The notes under the pieces: generated by a model
The model's input: the letters and a program-made list of their open reading frames with translations, nothing else
Database searches by the model: none
What the model was told of the DNA's origin: nothing
DNA from: Trochalopteron elliotii
Lineage: Eukaryota > Chordata > Aves > Passeriformes > Leiothrichidae
DNA: 64,000 nt
Assembly: GCA_024734555.1 (NCBI GenBank)
Contig: JANPWX010000480.1
Location: 3,434,260 to 3,498,259 of the forward strand
Direction: 5' to 3'
Translations under genes and position numbers: made by a program
Shown: piece after piece, positions 50,004 to 61,339 of the stretch
How positions within the stretch are numbered: the stretch's first letter is position 1
How the letters are laid out: each line of letters starts with the position of its first letter

Positions 50004-52978
50004 ACCCCAGCAGTTGGAAACCAAGCACTATGTTCACTTTATTCCTAATATTTCTCCTCTATTATTACAATACTTCCTTATTTTCTCTTTTTCTCTGCTG
50101 TGGAAACACATAGAATGTAATAGCTGCTATTTTCTTCCCCTGTTCTCTTCTACTGATGGCTATTTCCTTCCAGTAAGTATATTTCCAAAATGCTAGTATT
50201 TGTTTTGTATTTACTGGCTTTTTTCTTCCTTCAACATATGTCCAAATAAAGAAGCTGACAATATAAATGACACTTGCAACCTCATTTTTTCATTCACTTC
50301 ATGCAGAAAATATTCATACTCACGGTACACTCACTAAGGCACAATATCCCTTTAAATCACTCTGAACATAATATCTTTAAAGCACTGATTAAGTAGTTGC
50401 CCCTTTCAGTGTAACCACTGCCTGCTAAGTGTGCTGTTAAATCAGCAGCTCATCAAATGGCCTGATGCTAGAATGTAACAAGTTTCTGATGGAGTTGTGC
50501 TCCTTCAAAGAACAAGCATTTTTTTCATCACCCTCTTAGTCACCTAATTTGACTGAGATCTAAGATCCTAATGCATCAATCTTGTTAATTCTCTTGCCAG
50601 TACATAAGGAATTGAAGCAATAAACCACAACCTGTTTGTAGTGGTGTTAACATTATTATGTAGTACACCAGCTGACAGGAGCAGAGCTTTTCCATTAAAC
50701 TTCAGCCAGTACAACGAGCCTGTAGCTCTTGGGAGTGTCTATCTTGTCATGTCTTTTTTCTTCTCTCCTTTCCAAACCACTGATGACTCACACAAACTGC
50801 TGACCCTTTACCCAGCGTTGAGTTTTGCATGGTGAAACTCTGCCATGGGCTCTCATTTCTGCTGTGCTTTCCCTGTGAGTGATGCTATCATCTGTGCATC
50901 ACTAATGCTGAGACTCCAACTCGAGCCAGCAGGTGTGAAAAGTTCCAGGAGAATGGTCAAAAACAAGTTTCTAATGGGGTTAAAAAACGTTTTTCCTCTA
51001 ATCTGACTCCTTCTAAAGTGGTTGTGCCTTTATTTTTTTTCTTCTCTTTTTGTTTAAGCATATAAAAAAGGAAACAACTCAGGCAAATAGCATCTGCTCC
51101 AAAATGTCAGCCACAAAGCTGAAGTTTGGCAAAGTTGTATGCACAACTAAAAATACAGCACAGCAGATGATAACACACGGCGTTGATGAACTGTAGCAAC
51201 TCACCCTTGACAAACCAGCTCCATCACAGGGAAAGGAGTTCAGTCTCAAAACTGGGCACAAAAAATAAGGTGCCCAAAAATAAGGTGAGCAAAGTGCCCT
51301 GTGAAAGGCTCAGTGAAAAGTATACAGGATGAAAAACCATGAGACAGGATCTCAATGGGAACTTTGTCTGAGCAAAGCCTGCAGTGTTCCAGCCCTTGGG
51401 AGTCCTGGTGGTGCTGATGCATGGCAAAAGAGAGAGAAGGAGTTCTGAGGGCTTTTTGTATTTTACTTTTTTTACATTTGGGGGGCAAATGCTGTGGTTT
51501 TTTTTCATCCTTTCTGCAACCTGGTTTTCCCCATCCTCAATTTTATTGTGTGTTGTTTCCTCACAGAAAGGAACTACACCCTTCTCCATTTGCCAGAACA
51601 TGCACATTTCCTGGTGCTGGTTGTTAGAGAGACCCTACTAGTACATAACTTTCCATGTGAGGGCTGCCATGGTAACACAATTTACTGTATACCAGGGTTA
51701 ATATGTGCATAGACACAGAATAATGTGCAGACACACAAATTACTGCTTCCCTATGGACTGCTTCTTCTGGCACTGATTTTGCTGCTGCTGTTGGACACAT
51801 GCTTTGTACATTAGAGAGGGGGGAAAAAACCCCTTTTTGCATTTGATTTTGCATGCTGAATGTTGGGATTAGAACAGAGGTGTGTTACTCTTGGAGGGGG
51901 AGAAGAGGTTGCAAAATCAAACATGCATTTGTGCTTCTGAAAATGCTGCATGCAAGTGAAAAATTCAGAGCTGAGCCCAGGCATTTTTTATATATGGCAA
52001 ATTAACAGCTTTTTAAAGGTCTAGTCTACTCCCAATGACAAAAAAGATAAGTTCTTTATTCTAAATAAGGAATGTATCATTTTGAAAAATAAATGAATGA
52101 GGCAAAACAAAAGCTTTGCAAAATATCAATGGGATTTCCTACTCTGCAGCTGTGTGCTATTACCAGCTACAGTATATCACTCAAACTCTGCTTTTAGAGG
52201 GGTAACTGTCAGCCTACAGGGATTAAGATTGAGAATTTGCAATTCATCATCTTTATTTGGAAGTCTGGTAGCTTGCCTGCCCAAATTAAATACTTTCTCT
52301 ATCACAAGTATACTTTTCAATTAGTTAGAAACATGGACTGCATTTGATTTCAATAAATAAACAAATTATAAACTCTTGAATCTTCATTAATTTAAATCAA
52401 CAGTTTAAAATTCAGTCTTGCAAAGTACATGACACTCTCAGATATCTTAATATAATTATGCCAACCTATTTTTCTGATTGTCAGAATCTCAAACATTAGC
52501 TCAATTGCTTCAAATACAGTACACTTGATGCAAACTGTTGGCATCAAGCTGCTATAGAATTTTGCCACAGAATTTTTGCTAAGGGTGACACTGAAAACAA
52601 AATCAGACCTACATATTTCTACCTACATCTTTCTTCCTTGTCTCTGGAGTATAGATCTGCACTTAGGAAAACATTATTTATCTGTTTAGGAGGCTCCCAG
52701 TAATTTCCAGGAGTGGATTTTCAACCGGAGTAATTTAAATTCTTACTGCTGTTTCCAGCACTGTTTATAGCATTCAGGCAAGGCAGGGTGGGGTGGATGA
52801 ATTAACAAAATACTGCTTTTATCATGGGTTAGTTGACCTGTGCACAGGCAGGGAAAGAAAAACCCAGTTGAGACTGAAGTGGTTGGAGCCTGTTTAAATT
52901 ACAGCCACTGGTGCAGTCACTGAGATCATGGCTGGGCTGTTTGCACTAGGAGAGTTCTGGATTATTGTGTCATAAATN
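50004..52978. other. Unique stretch, no gene seen; one undetermined base
   Basis: A short two-copy repeat of AAAAATAAGGTG is present at 51261-51287. The single N is at 52978, immediately before the AAAAT array, so the microsatellite length in this assembly may be uncertain. The 127-codon minus frame at 51224-51607 is unrecognised. Confidence 0.45.
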
Positions 52979-53033
52979 AAATAAAATAAAATAAAATAAA
53001 ATAAAATAAAATAAAATAAAATAAAATAAAATA
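52979..53033. repeat. (AAAAT)n pentanucleotide array
   Basis: About 11 pure units of AAAAT, followed by a decayed AT-rich tail to about 53058. The adjacent N suggests conflicting or low-quality reads over the array. The minus strand reads as an Ile/Leu/Phe/Tyr string, creating part of a spurious 99-codon frame (52894-53193). Confidence 0.97.
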
Positions 53034-54077
53034 ATTTTATAATAAGATAATAAAATCTAACACAGTGCTCATCCTGCTGCATGTAAGAGAGTGTGAGTAT
53101 GGAAGATTTGGCAGTCCTAGGGACCTTTAGAAATTCTGGGTTGCAAAGTTTCCACAGACTTTGCAAGAGGTTGTAAGATTCCCAAAGGTGCAAGACAACA
53201 CACCATGAACCATCACAGCCTCCTGTGGACGAGGCACTGATGGGGCTTAGAAGCTTTGGAGCTGTGGGTGCTCAATGTCACCACTAACTCAGGGTCATGC
53301 TGCCAAAGCTGCATGGATTTCATGGCAGATAGAGCCAGTGTAAAAAGTGTAAATAATTTAAAAGTAGAAATACCTCTTGCTTTGAGTAGGATTTAGTGTT
53401 TCTGGAACCCCACCCCTGATTTTTACTTCATGGTCATACAGCCCTGCCTCCAACCCTTGGGCCAGACAATGGTTCCTACAAATTCCTGCATGAAGCTCTC
53501 TGGTATTTCAGAATTCTCCCAGCTCCTGAGTCCTAAGGAGATCACAGACCCCTTTTGTTTCCAGTACTGGATTCTCCATTAAAGCCATGAACACTTCCAG
53601 CTTGAATGCCACTTAATGAAACATAACCACACAACTGGAGGTATTCAGCTATCAGAGCAGAGGAGAGAAGGAATAAATCCAGAGAAAATAAATAAGGGCT
53701 ATGTGGCAGTAGTTAAATGACTAAACCAGCAAGGACTAACTGCACGTCAGGCTGTTCTTCCTTCAGTGAAAGGAAGTGTGTGGAGAGGAAATCTCCTTTG
53801 GTAACCATAAACACAGAGTAAAAGAACACACAGGACACCAGGTATTATTCACCAGCTAGAATTGCTTCCTGTCAAAAATGGACAAACAGACCAAAGCCAT
53901 TAATCTGACTTATCCCTGGGTTTTATCGAGGAGAGAGGAACTTGATGTGAGAGGTCAAGAATGAAGAGCTCCAACCTACCCAAGGAAACAGGGAAAACAA
54001 GAGCCAGCTCCATCCAGCCTGGCACTCCTCCAGGATGTCCAGCCTCTGAAGCTCACCAGTGACTGTCTGCTGCACCA
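53034..54077. other. Unique stretch, no gene seen
   Basis: Apart from the decayed AT tail of the preceding array, this is non-repetitive sequence with short open frames only. Confidence 0.45.
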
Positions 54078-54391
54078 GTGTGACAAAAATACACCCCAAG
54101 GTGACACTGCAGTGTCACCCAGTGCCTGGATCTTTGGGTCAGGCCACTCAAGTTTGCGTGACAGAAATACACCCCAAGGTGACACTGCAGTGCTCCTTCA
54201 GTGCCTGGACCTTTGGTTGAGGGCACACAAGTTTGTGTGACAAAAATACACCCCAAGGTGACATTGCAGTGCTCCTTCAGTGCCTGGATCTCTGGGTCAG
54301 GCCACTCAAATTTGTGTGACAGAAATACACCCCAAGGTGACACTGCAGTGTCACCCAGTGCCTGGATCTCTGGGTCAGGGCACACAGGTGA
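54078..54391. repeat. 79-bp minisatellite, four copies with alternating types
   Basis: The anchor ACACCCCAAG recurs at 54091, 54169, 54248 and 54327, giving unit lengths of 78, 79 and 79 bases. Copies 1 and 3 share GACAAAAAT and GCCACTCAA. Copies 2 and 4 share GACAGAAAT and GGGCACACA. The CAGTGTCACCC segment instead groups copies 1 and 4 against CAGTGCTCCTTC in copies 2 and 3. Since 79 is not a multiple of three, each reading frame is scrambled between copies, and the open frames here (minus 54053-54385, plus 54201-54597) are artefacts. The unit is not a transposon I know. Confidence 0.96.
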
Positions 54392-57300
54392 CCCCAGTTC
54401 ACAGCCCCAAAGTGCAGCCCAGCTCCAGGGCAGGTTTTTCTGTGGGTTCAGAGGTACAAACCAGCTGCCAGTGCTGGCATGTGGATTTTCAGCAGCTTGG
54501 GAATATTGGTAATCTAACCCACATACAGTTTTTTCCTTTAGAGGTTTCCATATTTTGGGTAGAATTTAGTCTTGATGAAAGACCATTAGTGATTTAGCCA
54601 TGCCTTTGTAACTCATGTAATTTGTGTGACAAATGTACAATTTTTTCTCTCACTACTTGTGTGTAACATGGCATAATACTCACCTTCAAATAAGGAACAA
54701 GAACAATGTCACACACGTTTCTATGAAATGCCAATTTTCCTTTGTCTGATACCAACTCCCAGAACCCAAACCAACAATCAGTCCAAACTTAGTCCTATTT
54801 CTGTGTGCTAATCATTAATGCAATTGAATGTTTATAAATACCACAGAGAAAGCAGGTTCATTCTTCCATTTTGGTGCTATAGAAAAATAATATGGTGGCT
54901 CCATTTCATTAATTACAACAATAATTGAAAGTGTGTGCTTTCTATGTGTTATTACACAGGAGAAATATACTCCAATCCATTCTGAAGACCTGCATATGAT
55001 GAATAGCTCTGGACTGAAATTTTTTTATTGGCATGATCTGACATTCTCAAGGCATTTCAAGAAAAACTCCCCACTGGCCTTGCTTGGCAGGGCTGATGTC
55101 ATATTTTGTCCAAGCTGTCCCAGCTTCTCCCCTGTTGTCCCCAAGGAACATCAGTGGCCGTGCTGGGGGGTCTGGTGCTGATCCTTTTAATAACCATGTT
55201 CGAAGCTGACAGAAATTGGCCAATCTGTATTTTTAATCCAATATGTGTTTTTTTAATTAATTCCTAATTTGTTTTCCTCCTGGTGAGTTTTTCCAAACTG
55301 TTTCCGGGGGTTTCTCTGAGGATTTATGAAATAATGCAATGAGAATGAGTGGAGGCTTTTCAGGACAGTTCTGCTCTGTTGGGTATCTGCAGACACATCA
55401 TGTGTGGTTCACTTAAAAACAGAGACAAATGCATCAAACACATTTCAGGTTAAACACAATTATTCATTTTCCCCTTTCTCCATCTTCACAGCAAAAACCT
55501 CATCATCTTTTACCAGTATAAGAGCAGCTTTCCCATGAAAAATTGTGATCCAACAAACATCAGGATGGCTTTGGTGCTCTTTAGTTCAAGATTAGGAAAT
55601 GACATGTGCAGTACCTGAGTTTTCCTGTGATACATATCAGAGGGATATCTGAAATTAACTATTCCTGCAGCTGCAAAGCCTAATAATAGAGAAATCCTTT
55701 CACCAAGAAGGCAAGTGATTCCAAAGTAAAAGTAATAAAAAAATAAAGTAATAAATAATTTTAAAAAATAGAAAAATAAAATAAATAATAAAATTCAAAA
55801 TTCATTAAACTCAGGACAAGTTTCTAGGGGAAAAAAAAGAATACATTGTCTCTACTGTGTGGGTATTATACCTCCTCATCCAATTTTTGAGCGCTATAAA
55901 ATTGGTTTAAATACAACGTTACAGGTTACATTTCCAAGCTATGCTTCAGGAAAGGCCTTTTCAGTGTGTCCTCATGGGAAAATCATGCTGCAGTTTAAGT
56001 GGTGACATTTCAGAGAGCAGAGAAGTTGCACAGTATGAAATTGTCTGGCTGTGGAAGAGATGAATATGCTATTTATTACAGTAAGTACTAGTTATGTCCA
56101 ATCACTCAGAATTTACTCTTTAATGTGTGCAGGGGGAATGCAAAGTACTTAGGTTGCAATTAAATCCACCTTGGGCTATTGAAGTGATGAAGAGTAGGAG
56201 AAACAAAAGAAATCTTACAAGTGAGCTGTGAGAGGGGCAAAAGGCAGCTCTTAATTTTTTATGGCAGACTTAACAAGGCAGATCAGAAAGTCCAGACACA
56301 CTGCAGGCCTAGGGTTCTGAAATAATAATAAGGCAATGAGCTAAACATCAGCAAACAGAGTGGTCAATATTATACACAGAAGTTCAACCTACACTGCCAC
56401 AATTTCTTTTAGGACTGCAGAGAAGAGGCCAAAGTCCAGTTTTAGGTTGATAATAACCCTTTTCATGCAAAATTTGCCTTACTTTCTCAGAAAAAACTAA
56501 ATATTTCATTACAGTTTGCCTGTTTAAAGGGCAACTCTCTCTGGATTCCACCAGGACTGAACTCTCTCATGTAAATCTCAGAGGCCAGCAGGGAAGTTTG
56601 CACAGAAAGAAAAAGCTGCACAGAGCATGTCAATGGAAAGAAGAACCACTTGAGCAGTATTTCCTGGCTCTTCCAGCTATTTATCCATTTACAAAGGGAA
56701 AATAATCACATTTACTGACTTCATCAAAACAAAGATTACAAGAAGCTCCACTTAGAAGTGTGCAGATCTTCCCAAAAGCCACGTTGGAAGAAATGAAAGT
56801 TTCAGGTTTCAGTTTCGATGTGTACATTTGCAAACTTGCAACACTCACAGCCAGTGATTCTCCAGATGTTCACTCTTCTACAGAGAGGTGCAAGACATGC
56901 TAAGTCAAGAAAAATAAGCTTGTCTATGATTCTCCAGTCTGCTGCACGGGTATGAAATCCTCAGAACATGAATAAATAACATCACTTCAGGGCTATGCTG
57001 AGTCCAAGTAGATGAGTTTTTTCAAGCAAACCCGGTTTACATAATTTTTAATGACTGCACTGGAATTAATTTCGACTGTTTGCAGAAGAAACCTGTCTGT
57101 GGATTTCAGAGAATGCAAGGAGCAGGGAGTGGGACTGCTCAGGTGTCTGTTCCATTCATGTCCTGTTACTTGCTTGAATCTTCTACAGACATGGGCAAAG
57201 GGCAGGAGGGACAACGTGTTCCTAAACTTTAGTGGTGCTTAGTTTTACACCATCCATAAACCTCTTCCACCCTGTGCCATCTCATTATTACACTGGTGAC

Positions 57301-59015
57301 CCAAGTACAGCAGTTGTGATTATTGCACTTGGACTTCCTGAAGAAACAAGAGCAGCATCCCTTAAACCTGCATCTAAACTCCTGTCTAAAGATCATATTC
57401 CTGTGTGAATTTAATGGTGCCAAATACTTTCTTTTTTTGGCATAACAACACAGTCAAGAACTTGGAGAAATTCACTTTCCATGCTATGCTCTATTTCCAG
57501 CAGTAGCATCTTATCTCCAGAAATCTTCAGGATAAAAGCTGCAAACAGAAACTGAAACAAAGTCTTTGTGTAAAACAGAGGACACAGCCTGATCACAGAT
57601 TAAAATACAGAAGGGTGATTAAAGCCCCAGCAGAAGGTAGAGCTTTTATTCACTACTACATAACACAAACTGGAGGCATCCAAGCACTGCACAGTCGTCA
57701 ATAATAAATAATGATGAGAGGTTCAGTTTTCAAGTTGTAGATAATACTGAAAATTTGGCTAATAATTGTGCACCTGTGTGCTGTAATTACATGTTTCCTC
57801 CTAAATTTTAATGCAATTAATTAACATCTGATTAGCATATTTTTATTTAGGGAATGGAAGAAAGGTTACATACTGCTTCATTTGGATTTGGAGAAGGAGC
57901 ACTTTAGTATGAAGCAGGAATTCTGTTGAACACTCATGGAAAATTACTGTCTATATCACAACAGGTTCAAAAAGAAAGTGAGATTTTTAACAGGTGTCAC
58001 TCCAATGACAACTACTATCAAAACTTCCATTATTTTTGTCTAATCCCTGCATATACAGTCACAAATTATTCATATACCTGCAGCTATATTCATAAAGCTT
58101 CAGAAGCCACTATTTTTCATCAACAGTTTAGATTGCTTGAAATAAATTATAAATGTAACAGTCATTAGTTAACAAAGCTTCCCAGTAACGTCACCACCAG
58201 CAGTGTTAAAAGAAACTTCACAAAGTTTCATAATGAGATACAGAGATGAGCATTTCATTACCAACTGAAAAATTGTTGAAGTATAAGAGATAAATTTGTC
58301 AAGGTTGCATGCCAGAAATAGTCTTCTCATTTATTTATTTAGTTTAGCTGTGTTTAATGGTTCCAGTAAAGAGAAGTTGAGTGGCATTTCAAAAGGAGGA
58401 GGGATCATTAGAAATAATAAGTTGCACTTTGGATGGTGCTGAAAGCTTGCATTCAAGCTTAATTTGTAAAAGCATTTAAGAGACTGGATGGTGCTTAGAA
58501 ACAAAGGCAAAAATACATCAGTGTCCAGAAGCTGAATGCAGTGGAGACAGTCATTTAAAAAGGCCAGCTATTCCTCCTGGCTGAGCTGAAGAAATACTGC
58601 AGTATCCTGCACTCCTGAAATGCTGCCTGTAGATCTGCAAACCCAAATGTTTACTTTCTAAAGGATGAAAAGAAAAAGGACTTTGTTTGAAAGGCTGCTG
58701 TTGAGTAAATTCAGCAGCACCTTCCACAAAGGACCTCTCTGCTCTTTCCTGTGAATTTCATGTGTTCTGCTTCAATTTGAGAATTGACAAACAGATGGTG
58801 AAAACTGTTGTTCTGTGACAGGTTGCTTCTGCAATCTCCTCTTTCTCTATGTATTTCTATTTTTTTTTTCTACAGTATGCTGTTCCTTTCCACTTATTCT
58901 GTTCCCTTTATTTAATCTATCAAGGTAAGAAAAGGAATGAAGACAACACATGACCAGCAGTGGTTTGTTGAGAAAAATGTGTCATAGAGGAGAATAATCA
59001 AAATGAAATTGGGTT
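54392..59015. other. AT-rich unique stretch, no gene seen
   Basis: Segment 55725-55800 is AT-rich low-complexity, mostly A runs and AATA motifs. A homeodomain-motif cluster lies at 57760-57850. A candidate small exon at 58876-58924 is described separately. No transposon was identified. Confidence 0.45.
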
Positions 59016-59086
59016 ATATTTTTCAATATATTGAAATTCCTGGTCATATTTTTTCAAAATATTGAAATTCATGATCATATTTTTCT
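59016..59086. repeat. 30/31-bp tandem duplication
   Basis: Copy one (59016-59045) and copy two (59046-59076) share ATATTTTTTCAA, ATATTGAAATTC and a GGTC or GATC ending, differing by a few substitutions and one T. A partial third copy begins at 59077. The start of a 61-codon frame (59031) falls inside it. Confidence 0.93.
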
Positions 59087-61262
59087 CTCTCCTGTAAGTA
59101 TTCCAAAGGTTTGGCCACTTCTCAGGAAAACTCCCTCATGTGCTGATGAATTTATGGCTATTTTTGAAGACTTCAATGCCCAGTGGAATGCAGATACCCT
59201 GGAAAATCAGGACTAGAGGGCAGGAGACAGGCACTCTTTCAATCTACCCAGAGTTGCTTTCTTGGAAGACAGAATTAATTTTTCCTCTGTAACAACAAAG
59301 ATGCAGCAAAAGAAGAGCACATGAAATTTGCTGGAACTCATTCAAGACATGCAGTTCCATCCCTAGGCCATATGCCCTGAAAATCACTCAGGCAACTTTC
59401 TCACATGAAATAAGAGTTGAATGAAACCAATCTTTCCTCCAAAGTCATTATGAGGCTAAACACAACATGACTTTAATTTTAGGAATACATTCTGCAATGA
59501 GAAAATATTGTTCTCTTCCTGCAAAAAATACTGTATTTCCAATGTAAGCATCAGTCCTTAAAATAAAAAAAAAATAATAAAGAAAATAGTAATGCTACAG
59601 GAATAATCTTCTATTGATAATTGCACTCATCCCATAAAATTTCATGAGTAACACTTTTCTCCTTGATTAATATAGCCCCAAAGGCCTTTGTTTCAAATAT
59701 TATTTCTAATTATTCATGGTTTGTAAATGCAATTACAAATAAAGATGAGAGGAAAGCAGGCTTACAGTTTAATGAATTGGATGGAAACACTGAACTTTAA
59801 AGATGTATAGAAATTGAAATGAACACTCCTCTCTCCAGTCTAACAATTAGATTTTGTCACAGGTAGGGTTTTCTTTTTCATGGTAATAAATTTCTGTAAG
59901 TAGGTTTACACGCATGGTCTTCTCTCACAGTGAACAGAATACAAGATTAACAAAAAAAAAAAAAAAAAAGCTGTGAAAAACAGAGGTAAAAGTGCTTATT
60001 TTTTATTGACTTTTTGTATTAATTCTGTATGGGATGAGACCTCACTGAGATCTGGGAAGGTGAATTCCAGACAAGGTCCTGTGTCCTTAGACCATCCTAG
60101 CTGTAATTTGTGTCGTGTGCCTGTGTTTCACATGTTCTCTAAAGTGGGCCAGTTTCTGAAAGTCTCTGTAATCCAGGACTCCCTGTGCAGCTCGTGGCTT
60201 GTCAGGATTTAGCCACACATCAACATCATCACACTTCCCTCAGCTTTCAGTGTGGCAAGGAGGAGAAACAGCCACATGAAGTGAAGGCTGAAGGAAGTGC
60301 CAGGCAGCATCACCAGAGACACCACAGGGAAATCTGCTGTGTGAGGGTCCTGCCAGCAGAGCACCACAGCAGCAGCCACATAAATTAACAACATGGAATG
60401 CATTTCAGTTCTGAAGCACAGCTGAAGCCTCAGCTCCTAAGTTACTCCAGCAAGTTTTACATCAGAGCAAGGGCATCTGCTTCTGGATCAGCCACAGTTT
60501 TGTCAGAACATGACCTGGCTCTGAAATGCACAGAGAGGTTAAAAAATACGTGGTGGAGAGGAACACCCAGACAGCCAACACCTCCACAACTGCCTTTGGA
60601 TGCCAAACAATGCACAGCAGAAACTGGAATATTCTGTGTTTGTCTTTAATCACCAAACACCACTTCTTAAAATTTAAATTTATGCCTTTGAGTCAGTTTT
60701 TGTTGCCAAAAGCAACAGGTCTTAACAGATACAGTGTGAAACCTATTGTTTAGAACTGGCACTAACTGTTCTTCCTCCTTCTGTAGCAGTAGGGAGTTTT
60801 TCCAGGTATGTGGGAGGCAAGCTGCTTGGAGCCATTATATTGCTTGTTCTCTGCATGATCTCCTTCATTAAATAATCTTTTAATGCAACATTAATAGTAA
60901 TTGCAAGATTACAGTTCAAAATATTTGATAACATCACACTATGCAGTTGCAGAGCCATGGGTCTCCTCTCTAAAGCTGGCTGTGGGTGGGGGGCAAGCCC
61001 ACTGTGAAACACCACTGGTCCCTTCAACTGAGAGTGTTGCAATTCCCTTTATTATTTCTGCTCCAGATCTGGTTGTCTCACAGGTAACAATTGGTACAGC
61101 CCAGCAACAGACAGCAGGAGCAAGGAAAACGACAGGTTAATTAATTTTTTACTTCTTACTTTTAAAATACGTGAATATAGAGGGGTTTTTTTTTAATTGA
61201 TTCACAAGTTGGAGGGCTCTCAATCACCTATTAGAGATGCCTTCATAATTTTTGACAACCTA
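59087..61262. other. Unique stretch, no gene seen
   Basis: It holds an A18 run at 59952-59969 with an AATAAA about 60-70 bases upstream, but no recognisable retroposed gene ahead of it. A moderately GC-rich portion is at 60170-60640 with short unrecognised frames on both strands. Confidence 0.45.
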
Positions 61263-61339
61263 TAGGTATTTCAGAAATTAACATTATTAGCCTATGGTAT
61301 TCTAAAATACCATAGGTATTTTAGAAAATAACATTATTA
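61263..61339. repeat. Direct repeat enclosing a hairpin
   Basis: A 27-bp direct repeat (TAGGTATTT, then AGAAA, then TAACATTATTA) occurs at 61263-61289 and 61313-61339, a spacing of 50. Between and partly overlapping them is a perfect 11-bp inverted repeat: CCTATGGTATT at 61291-61301, loop CTAA, complement at 61306-61316. A short (ATT)n tract follows to about 61350. Confidence 0.93.

Noticed and set aside
54078..54391. CRISPR-like array
   Set aside because: Whole units repeat head to tail without unique spacers, and the sequence context is vertebrate.
54053..54597. Internally repetitive protein on either strand
   Set aside because: Arises from the 79-bp minisatellite. The unit is not a multiple of three, so no protein repeat is maintained.
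59800..59969. Processed pseudogene ending in the A18 run
   Set aside because: An AATAAA lies upstream of the A run, but the preceding sequence matches no gene I recognise and no target-site duplication is apparent.
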